In this document: positions 1 to 10,829 of the stretch, in pieces | How positions within the stretch are numbered: position 1 is the stretch's first letter | How the letters are laid out: each line of letters starts with the position of its first letter | DNA from: Closterium sp. Naga37s-1 | Taxonomy: Eukaryota; Streptophyta; Zygnematophyceae; Desmidiales; Closteriaceae | Assembly: GCA_947471745.1 (NCBI GenBank) | Contig: CANJKZ010000115.1 | Span: forward strand, 186,001-250,000 | Direction of reading: 5' to 3' | DNA: 64,000 bases | The notes under the pieces: generated by a model | Database searches by the model: none | Told to the model about the DNA's origin: nothing | Seen by the model: only the letters and a program-made list of their open reading frames with translations | Translations under genes and position numbers: made by a program

Positions 1-905
1 GTCATGTGGGATGATGGTTGGCAGCCAGAGGGGGAGTTTGTTGATTTATGCTACCATTCGCATTCACGTCTGTCTGCCTCCCATCATATGTTCGTGCGTT
101 GCATGCGTGTTGTGAGTGTGTGCAAGAATTTGTGTTTTGTGCGGTTTGGTTTTTCTGAGTGTGTGTGTGAATGTTATTTGGCTTGAGCAGATATCTGAAG
201 TGACTCCTCTGCTCAAGAGCTTTCCGAGGAACCAAGTATCGCTTCAATCGGAGCACGAACAAGAAAGTTACGAACGTTGGAGTTCGTATGCTTTTGATAT
301 TTGGTTGTGGTGACTATGGGAAGTTGTGGGGTTGACTCAATATGGGGTACAGACTTTTGGGGGTTGGGAAATTCGTCTTTTCTACTGTAGTTGCTGCCAA
401 ATGGTTGGGAGAAACCAAACCAGGTTGGCAAGTGTGGCCAAGTTGGGTTGAGGTGGATTGTGGAGGTTGGGATAGTGACAAAGGTCAAAGTTGGGTTGCC
501 TATGGGGAAGGGAATTGTGTGGCATGGAGTTTCCTTTGGTTGGGGACTCCTTGGGACCTTCCCTCTCGTCCTCCTCATCCCTTCCACCTGGTTTAGTGCT
601 ACTCCAATTCTCTTGTGTGAACTTGTGTGAACTTTGTGATTGAGTTAAGTTCTTATGGCAGCATACCCCCCTGTGCGCCGAAATTGATAAGTCGAGATTT
701 ACTTCACCTCTTGATACGTTTCAACTTGGGAATTGTAGCCACGGAGTAGGGCTACAATATATATGAGTTTAGTGAAGTTTAGACTGTGCACTTTTCGTCG
801 ACGGCGTTTCTTGTGAGCGCAACTATTCTGTCCAGAAATAGGGACCAACGATTTTGAGAAATTTAGGCACCTAATCTTCATAGACTCCGTCCTTAGTCTC
901 TAACA
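1..905 (+). mobile_element. Copia-1 element, 3' end only (window edge)
   Basis: Positions 1-38 match the last bases of the internal region of the complete Copia-1 at 39093-45577, including the purine-rich tract (AGAGGGGGAGTT) just before its 3' LTR. Positions 39-905 are an 867-bp LTR of the same family. The rest of the element lies left of the window. By eye this LTR differs from the 39.1-45.6 kb copies at a scatter of bases, so it comes from an older insertion. It ends directly against Gypsy-M sequence at 906, so it probably inserted into that element. The target duplication cannot be checked because the other end is outside the window. Confidence 0.85.
39..905 (+). repeat. Copia-1 3' LTR (867 bp)
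   Basis: Starts TGTTGA and ends TAACA, the TG...CA ends of an LTR. It has the same length as the two LTRs at 39093-39959 and 44711-45577 and aligns with them from end to end. Short open frames on both strands within it are shared by all three copies and are chance frames, not genes. Confidence 0.9.
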
Positions 906-3180
906 GTCCGCGGGGAGGGCACCGGGCGAGCGTGATCCGACGTCGCGGTTCCTGACCATGCTTCGCGAGCAGTTTCCCCTGCAAATGGCGGAGCGGGTTG
1001 TGGAGTTCCGAGGCTTCCGGCGAAGAGAGGGAGAGTCGCTATTGGCATATTACGGGAGGCTCGTGGAGCTGGGGGAAGACATGAACTGTACGGATCAAGG
1101 GAGGTTGATTGGGAAGTTTGTGAACGGGCTAAGTCAGCCCCTGCAGCAAGATGTACTGGTGTGCGTGTTCGAGATGGGGCCGGAAGCGACGCTGAGGGAG
1201 GCTTATGAGATCGTGAAGCGCGTGGAGACGGGGCGGCAGCTGTACGAAGTGGAACGGACGGCAGACAGGGGGCTGGAAAGGAGGCGACCAGCGTGGGCAG
1301 CAACATCGGCGTACCCGGAGCCAGAAGAACGAGGCAGAGAGGAGCCGCGGCGCTGTCACAACTGCGGCTTACCAGGGCATCTGCGGCGAGAATGTCGGAA
1401 TCCGGCAGCGTGTTCACTGTGCGGGAGTCGCGATCACATGCGGAGGGATTGCCCTGGTGCGCCAGTCTGCACTCGTTGCGGAAGGAAAGGGCATCGTGAG
1501 GCGGACTGCTACACAGGACGGAGGGAACGCCGGGGGGCGGACGGCGGAGAGGATCGGCAAGCCACCATGGCACGCTTGCGGGCCCAGCTGGCGGAATTGG
1601 AGGCAACCGAGCAGAAGCAGCCAGCCATGGTGGCACAGGAAGAGGATGAGGCGGATGAGCCGGAATTCATGCTGATGGCGCAGCCAGCTCGTGATCGAGA
1701 CAAGCTGGGCTTGCGGAGGGCCTCACGAAGGCTGGTATTCCCAGAAGTTGTGCGGCGGGAAGACGGGCCAAGAAGGCGGGCGAGCGAGAGCGCGGAAGTA
1801 CAAGGGGCAGCTCATCGGCATCGGCGAGAGCGTATGACATGCCAAGCTATGGTCTTGACGATAGCAGCAGGCGCGATCACGATTGGAGGCTTCACGGCGC
1901 AGCGGGCAATAGTGGACACGGGGGCCGCGCACGTGCTCATCGGCAAGCGCCTGGCGGAAAAGCTGCAGCTACACAAGCCGGGGCGCCTGATTGCGGAAGG
2001 CTACTTGCTGATGACCGCGGACGGAGGGGAGGCGAAGTGGATGCCCAAGACCAGGCAGTCAATGGCGTTGATGCTAAATCCGGGAACCACGGAGGAGTGC
2101 GCGCTGCGGGTGTACTGCGGAGTGTCAGAATCAGAAGACTTCGATTTGCTTATAGGGGTGGAATACCTGTTTGGGATAGGGGCCACCATCTGCATGTGGG
2201 AAGAGAAGGTGCAGTATCGGGTTTGCTACTGGGAAGATGATGGACCTATCGGCACGCTGCCGGTACGCTTCATGCGGAGAGAACCAAGAGAGGCATACCA
2301 GTGCTCGGAGGCGGAACTGCGAGAAGAGCTGGCCATCCCCACCTGGCAGCAGATTGCGCGGATGCCGTCAGCGCCGCCGGAGCAGATCGAGGGGGACCCG
2401 GACCTGAAGGCGCTGTGCACCAACACAAAGAGGCTCTTGGGGCCCACCGTCGTCCTGGACCTCTTCGGGGGCATAGGAACCGGGCTGGCGGCAGTGCTGA
2501 AATCAGGGATAAGTGTGGAGAAGTGGATCTTGGTGGAAAGCGACATGCAGGCTGCGAAGATGGCGATGGCTCATGCAGAGAAGCTGCACGAGCGGTATTC
2601 GCACCAGTTTTGCTCAGCGACGTTGGAAAGAAGCCTGCGATGTGGGGCAGCTGACATATGCGGGATAGATGAGCACCAGCTACGGCAGTGGGGGAGGATA
2701 GATGTGGTAATCGCGGAATGGGAGTGCCAGGGTTACTCGCGAGCAGGAGCCGGCAGAGGCATGAGGGACGAGCGGAGCGGGTTGTTTCGGGAGCTCAAGC
2801 GGGTGCTGGGGTTGATAAAGCGGATCCAAGGGGACGTGCTCTACATCGTCGAGAACGTGGACATGGAAGGGGACATTAGGGAGCAGGTACAGGTGGCGCA
2901 CGAGGAAGTGACAAGCCATCCTAGGACCTGGCGTAGTGGCAGACGGGGCGCAAGCAGGGAGCAGGACCCACAGGGTTCGCCGCTACTGGACAAACGGGGT
3001 GAGTGAAGCGGCGTTGCAGTACCGCCTCTCACTGATGGAGTGACCGGTGCCCTTGTTGGTGGAGGACATACTGGAACCTAGGAGGATGCCAGCGCCTGTG
3101 GAGCGGTCGGATCATCCGACGCAGTTCCCCTGCAATGAGGTGGGAAATCCGAGGCAGGCCTGGCCGACGCTCGACGCTTG
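906..3180 (+). pseudogene. Gypsy-M copy 1, internal fragment (gag, protease, methyltransferase-like)
   Basis: A fragment of a Gypsy-type retroelement, a fossil. Parts in order: the second half of a gag capsid region (about 930-1290); three CCHC zinc knuckles (about 1353-1512, e.g. CHNCGLPGHLRREC); a retropepsin-like protease with a VDTGA active-site motif near 1912; and a DNMT3-like cytosine methyltransferase region (about 2440-3180). Every part aligns in the same order with the longer copy at 57810-64000. RT, RNase H and integrase are absent from this fragment. It is bounded on the left by a Copia-1 LTR and on the right by a Copia-2 LTR piece. No LTR of its own is visible. It is broken, with few breaks in the part that remains. 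Confidence 0.8.
2440..3180 (+). other. DNMT3-like cytosine-5 methyltransferase region, Gypsy-M copy 1
   Basis: Seen in translation: an SAM-binding motif I (LDLFGGIGTGL), then a SGISVEKWILVES stretch corresponding to motif II; a motif IV-like segment (QWGRIDVVIAEWECQGYS); and a motif VI-like ENV (LYIVENVDMEG). Order and spacing match C5-methyltransferases. The wording is closest in my memory to animal and plant DNMT3 (LFDGIATGL...GIQVDRYIASEV...EWGPFDLVIGG...LFENV). A later stretch (about 3050-3170) aligns with the C-terminal half of the same region in copy 2. Known: this fold methylates cytosine in DNA using SAM. Inference: a captured host-type DNMT3 domain. Activity is not claimed. Confidence 0.72.
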
Positions 3181-3517
3181 TACCCCTATAGTGCCTGCCC
3201 TACTACACTATAGTCAACCAAACAAAACAGTACAATTTCGAGTTGGATAGAACTGAATCTGCGCAATCAATTCAATCGAACCGCAAAGCTTCCATCTTGG
3301 GTTCCTTTGCGAGCTCGTCCTTTCTGCTTGCACTGTTGATAGCGCGTACAATGTTGTGCCGAAGCGCACATTGTACGAGTACCTGCAAATGCATCAAGCA
3401 AAAATTGCGAAAGCAAACAAACGCACGAACATTCCATTCACACCCAAATGCATTCGCACACGCATACTCGTACAAACAGACGGCAGGATGTCGTGCAATG
3501 TGAATTTGCACCCAACA
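3181..3517 (-). repeat. Copia-2 LTR fragment, reverse orientation (337 bp)
   Basis: Matches the outer third of the Copia-2 LTRs at 16386, 22078 and 27925, ending on the plus strand in GCACCCAACA. It forms the left arm of an inverted pair with the LTR that starts at 3546. The left edge against Gypsy-M sequence is placed at about 3181 by where the LTR match begins. No duplication of target bases is seen. Confidence 0.8.
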
Positions 3518-3880
3518 GATGCAGCCGGCAGGCTGAGGGGGAGTGTGTTGGGTGCAAATTCACATTGCACGACATCCTGCCATCTGTTTGTACAAGTATG
3601 CGTGTACGAATGCATTTGTGTGTGAATGGAATGTTCGTGTGTTTGTTTGCTTTCGCAATTTCCGCTTGATGCATTTGCAGGTACTCGCGCATTGTGCGCT
3701 TCGGCACAACATTGTACGCGCTATGAACAGTACAAGCAGAAAGGACGAGCTCGCAAAGGAACCCAAGATGGAATCTTTGCAGTTCGGTTGAATTGATTGC
3801 GCAGATTCAGTTATACCCAACTCGAAATTGTACTGTTTTGTTTGGTTGACTTTAGTCTAGCAGGGCAGACACTATAGAGG
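3181..3880. repeat. Imperfect palindrome of two Copia-2 LTR pieces, ~335-bp arms
   Basis: The reverse LTR piece (3181-3517) and the first ~335 bp of the forward LTR (3546-3880) are reverse complements with scattered mismatches, separated by a 28-bp spacer made of Copia-2 internal 3' end. For example the left arm has GTGAATTTGCACCCAACA, and the right arm begins TGTTGGGTGCAAATTCAC. Confidence 0.85.
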
Positions 3881-4613
3881 TACAATTTAGGTAGAGGTTG
3901 GATGTTCTTTGTCTGTATATGCATGTTACAGGGCCAGGGGAAACCAGCGGAACCAGCATTTGGCTGGTTGGGCAAAGACAAAACAGGTTCTGTTTTTAGG
4001 ACCTGAACCTGGTTGTTGTTTTCCCAGGTTGTGAAAACAGAACCAGAGGTTGTTTACCAACCTACCACCTGCTGTTTTGTCCAGCCAGGTTGGTTCTGTT
4101 GCTTGGAAATATTTCGGATGATCCTTGGTTGTTCCCAGGTTGATTCCCAAGGTCCTTGCTAGCTAAAACTATTTATTTCTTCTCTGTTTGTACCTGGATA
4201 TAGTGAAATTTATTCAAGCGAATTCCTTCCTTGCTGGAAGTTCGTTTCATGCGGTGCAACGGCAGAATGCTGCCGAATCAATGCTAGCATGCTAGCACTA
4301 CGACGCTAGGCAAACGCTGTCCGAGCCAGAACTTTCCAATGGCAGAACTTTTTGCGAGGCAACTTGGTATATTTTAAAGCTCTTAGAGTGAGCATCGATA
4401 TAGCGAATGCTCAGCTTAATCCGATCGACGGTCTGCACGGCACGCTGCGCAACGTTCAAGTCCCTCTTGATCCCTCTCTCTACATACTCGGACCCGAGGA
4501 TAAGGGCTGGTCCTGTACCAAGAACCCAGGGACCCTTGGAGGTGACCCCGAGGAGAGGTTTTAAGTTAGATTACGTCTTAATAGCCTGAGTTTATTAGGC
4601 CCTTACACCAACA
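3518..4613 (+). mobile_element. Copia-2 element, 3' end only (28 bp internal plus 3' LTR)
   Basis: Positions 3518-3545 are the last 28 bp of a Copia-2 internal region, including the polypurine tract GGCTGAGGGGGAGTG. 3546-4613 is a 1,068-bp LTR starting TGTTGGGTGCAAATTC and ending CTTACACCAACA. The same junction appears reversed at 16387 and 22167. The LTR's outer end abuts Copia-3 connecting-region sequence at 4614, so this Copia-2 inserted into the Copia-3 that continues to 7081. The rest of the element is missing. A fossil. Confidence 0.85.
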
Positions 4614-5958
4614 CCCTGTTCTTGCTCCTCCCACCCCCGTTGCAGATCGCCCTGCGTCAATACCTGTGTCGGCCACCAGCGATGAGGGGAGCCTTGACGC
4701 GTCGCAGTGGTACAGGGCTCTCGACCGGGTGCTGCTAGGCGCGGGCTGGAAGAAGAGCCAGGTCGACACGGCCCTCTACTTCAAGGTCGGCGACGACGGA
4801 GTGACCTGCTGGGTGCTGGTCTACGTCGACGACATGCTCGCCGCAAGCAGCAGCACTGCGATGCTGAATGAGCTGAAGGAACTGCTGGAGGCCGCCTTTG
4901 AGCTGCGCGAGATCTCGCCGGTGGTGAAGTACCTTGGGCTGGAGATCGTGCGCGACAGGCCGGCGAAGAAGCTGTGGCTGCACCAGCAGAACTACGCTGA
5001 GAAGCTGCGTAGGCGCTTCATCGACGAGGAGCAAGGTGGGCGCATCCCAAAGACGCTGGTCTCGGTCGACGCCTACGCCGAGCTGACATTCGACGACGAG
5101 GAGGCGCAGGAGCGCAAGGAGGAGGAGTACCGGCAGGAGGTCGGCTCGCTGCAGTTCGCGGCGACGACGACGAGGTCGGACATCGCCTTCGCCTGCAGCA
5201 AGCTGGGGAGCGGCCTCACGGTGAGGAGCGACCAGCACTGGCGCGAGGTCGACCACTGCCTCGCCTATCTCGCTGACACCCGCGACATTGCCCTGGAGTT
5301 CGGCGGAGGACCAGAGTCGCTGGAGCTGATAGGCTACGTGGACGCTGACGACGCGGGCAACAAGCAGAACCGGACGAGCACGGGCGGCTACGTGTTCGTC
5401 TACGAAGGGGCTGCTGTCTCCTAGTCGAGCTCGCGCATCAAGTGCGCGACACTGTCGTCGACCGAATCGGAGTACGTGGCGGCCACGAATGCAGGCAAGG
5501 AGGGACGCCGACTCCATTTCCTTCTTGCGGAGTTCCAGCAGCTCGACGCTGGGAAGCCGACTGTCCTCTGGGTGGACAAGTCGGCCATCACGGTCGCGGA
5601 GGGCTTGGATCTGACGGACAACCTCAAGCACATGGAGAGACGCTATGCCTGGCTACAGCACATGGTGAGGCGCGGGAAGTTCATGCTGAAGTACATCCCG
5701 ACCACCGAGCAGCCGGCCGACTTCTTGACGAAGGCGCTGCATTTTCCGGCCTTCAACAGGTGCTCTGTCGTCATCGGCCAAGTGCGTCTGGCCAACGTCG
5801 GCGACGGGGACGAGGATGTGCAGCAGTAGATGCCGTGCCCTTCTGCACGGCTGGTGTGGTGACGGCGTGCTGCGTGTGGGGTGCACGCCAAGGACGAGTT
5901 TTCTCCGTGGAGTACTGCCGTGTAGGCTGGGGGCCCAAGCGTGAGCGCAGCAGGGGAG
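4614..5958 (+). pseudogene. Copia-3 fragment: connecting region, RT end, RNase H
   Basis: The 3' part of a Copia-3 pol region, a fossil. Seen: a short piece of the low-complexity region between integrase and RT (about 4620-4700), the C-terminal part of RT including the LVYVDDM motif (near 4815-4840), and an RNase H region with a TLSSTESEY-like motif (near 5450-5480) and the KYIPTTEQPADFLTKAL end motif (about 5690-5745). It runs into an untranslated tail, a polypurine tract (GCAGGGGAG, ending 5958) and the 3' LTR at 5959. Gag, protease and integrase are not present. Broken, about two breaks. Confidence 0.85.
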
Positions 5959-7081
5959 TGTAAACGGGAATGGAGTAATGGCCCCGCCCTCGCTTGGGCA
6001 ACGCCGATGACTTGGTCGGATGTACGGGAGAAGCAGCCGACCGTTCACAGTGAGGGAGCTGCTCGACGGGCTTCGTGAAGCTGCAGGGAATCACTGTGGT
6101 GTTACAGTCGACCAGGGAGTTCGACGGCCTTCTTCTGTGGGGCAGGACGACGAAGTGGTCGTCGTCCTGCACAGGCCTGTCACGCGGCTGGAGCCGTCGA
6201 CCAGTGAGCTCGACAGCTGCAGCTGACTGGGCTGGTCGACGGGTGGGCCGTCGACCAGGAGGAGCAATTCGACGGGGAGGTCGACGGAGCAGTCCGTCGA
6301 CCTGACAAGTGAGCAGCGGTCGACGAGGGGAGCTCGCCGACAACAGCTGACAGTGCTGGTCGACAGAGGGGTCCGTCGACCAGGGTGTTGCTCGACGGGA
6401 GCTGTGGTCGAGCAGAGCACTTGGTGGTCGACCAGAGCACTTGGTGGTCGACCAGAGAGAGCACTTGGTGGTCGACCAGAGGCACTTGGTGGTCGACCAG
6501 AGCACCTGGTGGTGTCCAGGTCGACCACGTAACCTGCTCGGCGAGTTCTGCGGAGGCACGCGAACGTCATCGAGGTCGCGGTGACGAAGGCGACTTCGGG
6601 CTGGTATCCTAAAGTCGATGTGGCTCCTTAGGCGCAGACAACAGCCGACGGATGCACAACGATGCAAGTCAGGCCAATCGTCTGCGCGCACCTGCGAGCG
6701 TGCGCACTGCTGCCATCTGCGGGTGCAACGCTGGACAGCCGCTCTGCTGCAGCGTCGGCACGCCGTCGACCTGCTGTGTTGGCAGGTCGCCTTTCTGCAG
6801 TGCTGGCGCGGCTCCTCTACGCAACAATGGCAGGCGGTCGACCATGCTGTGCTGGCGGTCGACCAGGCTAGCTGTAGAGTTGCTAGGTGCCTGATGTAGT
6901 CATTGTTTGTCATTCCTTGTTCAATCGTTCTGTAATGTAATATTTGCCTAGTGAAACACTTGCCGATTTCTCCCGTGAATATGCAAGCGCTAAGGAACTA
7001 AGCAAAGCTACGATCACTCCCAGTAGTTCGTGCCAACCCCCCCGTAGTTTAGCCCACAACTTCGTAGAGTGACTCTCCGCA
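5959..7081 (+). repeat. Copia-3 3' LTR (1,123 bp, GTCGACC-rich subfamily)
   Basis: Starts TGTAAACGGG after the polypurine tract and ends GACTCTCCGCA, matching the ends of the other Copia-3 LTRs. The middle is rich in the hexamer GTCGAC and lacks the 40-bp GGACGCCGACC repeats of the sister LTRs at 33808 and 46786. Satellite repeats begin at its outer edge (7082). Confidence 0.8.
6414..6511 (+). repeat. Short tandem repeat inside the LTR (five ~20-24-bp units)
   Basis: About five copies of a unit containing CACTTGGTGGTCGACCAGAG, spaced 20-24 bp apart, within the Copia-3 LTR. It is not seen at this copy number in the other LTRs of the family in this window. Confidence 0.85.
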
Positions 7082-10000
7082 TAACTTACCAATATGTATG
7101 GCACTAAGAGAAAGTGAGTTACGTACCAGTATGGATGGTACTAAGGGTAGGTGCGCTACTTACCCAAATGGTTGGTACTAAGAGTAAGTGCGTTACTTAC
7201 TCATATGGATGGTACAAAGAGTAGGTGCGTTACTTACCTAAATGATGGGTACTAAGAGCAAGTGCGTTACTTACCCAAATGATTGGTACTAGGAGTAAGT
7301 GCGTTACTTACCTATATGGTTGGTACTTAGAGTAAGTGTGTTACTTACCCAAATGGTTGGCACTAAGAGTAAGTGCGTTACTTACCTAAATGATTGGTAC
7401 TAAGAGTAACCGTGTTACTTACCCATATGGTTGGTACTAAAAGTAAGTGTGTTACTTACCCGTATGGATGGTACTAAGGTTAAGTGCATTACTTACTCAT
7501 ATGGATGGTACAAAGAGTAAGTGCGTTACTTAACCATATGGTTGGTACTAAGAAGTAAGTATGTTTCTTACCCGTATGGTTGGTACTAAGAGTAAGTGCG
7601 TTACTTATCCCAATGATTGGGACTAATAGTAAGTGCGTTACTTACCCATATGGATGGTACAAGGAGAAAGTGCGTTACTTACCCAAATGGTTGGTACTAA
7701 GAGTATGTGTGTTACTTACCCAAATGATTGGTACTAAGAGTAAGTGCGTTACTTACCCATATGGTTGGTACTAAGAGTAAGTGCGTTACTTACTCAAATG
7801 ATTGGTACTAAGAGTAAGTGCGTTACTTACCCAAATGATAGGTACTAAGAGTAAGTGCGTTACTTACCTGTATGGGTGGTACTAAGGATAAGTGCATTAC
7901 TTACTCATATGGATGGTACAAAGAGTAAGTGCATTACTTAACCATATGGTTGGTACTAAGAAGTAACTATGTTTCTTACCCGTATGGTTGGTACTAAGAG
8001 TAAGTGCGTTACTTACCCATATGGAAGGTACAAGGAGTAAGTGAGTTACTTACCCACATGGTCGGTACTAAGAAAGTGCGTTACTTACTCATATGGTTGG
8101 TATAGAGAATAAGTGTGTTACTTACCCAAATGGTTGGTACAAAGAGTAAGTGTGTTTCTTAACTATATGGTTGGTACTAAGAGTTAGTCTGTTTCTTACC
8201 CATATGGTTGGTACTAAGAATAAGTGCGTTACTTACCCAAATGATTGGTACTAAGAGTAAGTGCGTTACTTACCCATATGGTTGGTACTAAGAGTACGTG
8301 TGTTACTTACTCATTTGGTTGGTACTAAGAGAAAGTGCGTTACTTAACCAAATGATTGGTACTAAGAGTAAGTACATTACTTACTCATATGGATGGTACA
8401 AAGAGTATGTGCGTTACTTACTCAAATGGATGGTACAAAGAGTAAGTGTGTTACTTAACTATATGGTTGGTACTAAGAGTACCTCTGTTTCTTACCCATA
8501 TGGTTGGTACTAAGAGTAAATGCGTTACTTACTAGAATGGATGGTACTAAGGGTAAGTACATTACTTACTCATATGGATGGTACAAAGACTAAGTGCATT
8601 ACTTACTCAAATGGATGGTACAAAGAGTAACTGTGTTACTTAACTTTCTGGTTGGTACTAAGAGTTGGTCTGTTTCTTACCCATATGGTTGGTACTAAGA
8701 GTAAGTGCGTTACTTACCAAAATGATTGGTACTAAGAGTAAGTGCGTTACTTACCCATATGGTTGGTACTACGAGTAAGTGCGTTACTTACCCAAATGAA
8801 TGGTACTAAGAGTAAGTGCGTTACTTACCCATATGGTTGGTACTAAGAGTAAGCATGTTACTTACTCATATGGTTGGTAATAAGAGTAAGTTCGTTACTT
8901 ACCAATATGGATGGTGCTAAGGGTAAGTACATTACTTACTCATATGGATGGTACAAAGAGTAAGTGCATTACTTACTCAAATGGATGGTACAAATAGTAA
9001 GTGTGTTACTTAACTATATGGTTGGTACTAAGAGTTCTTCTGTTTCTTACCCATATGAATGGTACTAAAAGTAAGTGCGTTACTTACCCAAATGATTGGT
9101 ACTAAGAGTAAGTGCGTTACTTACCCTTATGGTTGGTACTAAGAGTAAGTGTGTTACTTACGCATATGGTTGGTACTAAGAGTAAGTGCGTTACTTACCT
9201 AAATGATTGGTACTAAGAGTAACCGCGTTATTTACCCATATAGTTGGTACTAAGAGTAAGTACATTACTTACTCATATGGATGGTACGAAGAGTAAGTGC
9301 GTTACTTACTCAAATGGATGGTACAAAGAGTGAGTGCGTTACTTAACTATACGGTTGGTACTAAGAGTAAGTCTGTTTCTTACCCATATGATTGGTACTA
9401 AGAGTAAGTGTGTTACTTACCCAACTGGTTGGTACTAAGAGTAAGTGTGTTACTTACCCAAATGATTGGTACAAAGAGTAAGCGTGTTACTTACTCAAAT
9501 GATTGGTACTAAGAGTAAGTGCGTTACTTACCCATATGGTTGGTACTAAGAGTACTTCTGTTTCTTACCCATATGGATGGTACAAAGAGTAAGTGCGTTA
9601 CTTACCCAAATGATTGGTACTAAGAGTAAGTGCGTTACTTACCCATACGGTTGGTACTTAGAGTAAGTGTGTTACTTACGCATATGGTTGGTACTAAGAG
9701 TAAGTGCGTTACTTACCTAAATGATTGGTACTAAGAGTAACCGCGTTATTTACCCATATAGTTGGTACTAAGAGTAAGTACATTACTTACTCATATGGAT
9801 GGTACGAAGAGTAAGTGCGTTACTTACTCAAATGGATGGTACAAAGAGTGAGTGCGTTACTTAACTATACGGTTGGTACTAAGAGTAAGTCTGTTTCTTA
9901 CCCATATGATTGGTACTAAGAGTAAGTGTGTTACTTACCCAACTGGTTGGTACTAAGAGTAAGTGTGTTACTTACCCAAATGATTGGTACAAAGAGTAAG

Positions 10001-10829
10001 CGTGTTACTTACTCAAATGATTGGTACTAAGAGTAAGTGCGTTACTTACCCATATGGTTGGTACTAAGAGAAAGTGTGTTACTTACTCATATGGTTGGTA
10101 CTAAGAGTAAGTAACCCAAATGATTGGTACTAAGAGTAAGTGCGTTACTTACCCATACGGTTGGTACTTAGAGTAAGTGTGTTACTTACGCATATGGTTG
10201 GTACTAAGAGTAAGTGCGTTACTTACCTAAATGATTGGTACTAAGAGTAACCGCGCTATTTACCCATATAGTTGGTACTAAAAGTACGTACATTACTTAC
10301 TCATATGGATGGTACAAAGAGTAAGTGCGTTACTTACTCAAATGGATGGTACAAAGAGTAAGTGCGTTACTTAACTATACGGTTGGTACTAAGAGTAAGT
10401 CTGTTTCTTACCCATATGGTTGGTACTAAGAGTAAGTGCGTTACTTACCCAACTGGTTGGTACTAAGAGTAAGTGTGTTACTTACCCAAATGATTGGTAC
10501 TAAGAGTAAGTGCGTTTCTTATCCATATGGTTGGTACTAAGAGTAAGTGTGTTACTTACTCATATGGTTGGTACTAAGAGTAAGTGCGTTACTTACCAGT
10601 ATGGATGGTGCTAAGGGTAACTACATTACTTACTCATATGGATGGTACAAAGAGTAAGTGCGTTACTTACTCAAATGGATGGTACAAAGAGTAAGTGTGT
10701 TACTAAACTATATGGTTGGTACTAAGAGTACGTCTGTATCTTACCCATATGGTTGAAACTAACAGTAAGTGCGTTACTTACCCAAATGATTGATACTAAG
10801 TGTAAGTGCGTTATTTACTCAGTTGGTTA
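7082..10829 (+). repeat. Satellite block M1 (37-bp unit, ~100 copies)
   Basis: A continuous array of a 37-bp unit. The unit contains GTGCGTTACTTACCC and ATGGTTGGTACTAAGAG. Variants alternate between CATATGGTTGG, AAATGATTGG, CATATGGATGG and similar. The period is 37 bp by direct counting (e.g. GGTACTAAGAG at 7582 and its next copy at 7619). The unit length is not a multiple of three, and open frames across it are chance. No gene is present in this 3.7-kb stretch. The block ends where the Copia-3 5' LTR starts at 10830. Confidence 0.95.
9139..10400 (+). repeat. Higher-order repeat inside M1 (~518 bp = 14 units)
   Basis: A run of distinctive unit variants (including TTACGCATATGG, TAACCGCGTTATTTACCC and TTAACTATACGG) occurs three times in the same order. 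The AACCGCG marker lies at 9221, 9739 and 10249, giving spacings of 518 bp (exactly 14 x 37) and 510 bp (one shortened unit). This is a higher-order repeat made by duplication of multi-unit segments. Confidence 0.85.

Noticed and set aside
213-587. A 124-codon minus-strand frame present in all three Copia-1 LTRs
   Set aside because: Its conservation reflects LTR identity. It has no recognisable domain and lies in the expected promoter/leader part of an LTR.
893-1636. Long minus-strand frame opposite Gypsy-M gag
   Set aside because: It is Pro/Ser/Arg-rich shadow coding of a GC-rich gene; the plus strand has zinc knuckles and a protease.
3181-4613. A complete terminal-repeat-flanked Copia-2 with tiny interior
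   Set aside because: The two LTR pieces are in opposite orientation, and the interior is only the 28-bp 3' end, so this is a rearranged remnant and not a mini-element.
7580-10750. Open frames through the satellite (translations rich in GWYKE, YLPIWLVLRV)
   Set aside because: The unit is 37 bp, so the frame shifts each unit and recurs every three. These peptides are by-products of the repeat, with no independent start context or domain.
7082-10829. CRISPR array
   Set aside because: The whole 37-bp unit repeats without unique spacers, and the surroundings are eukaryotic LTR elements.
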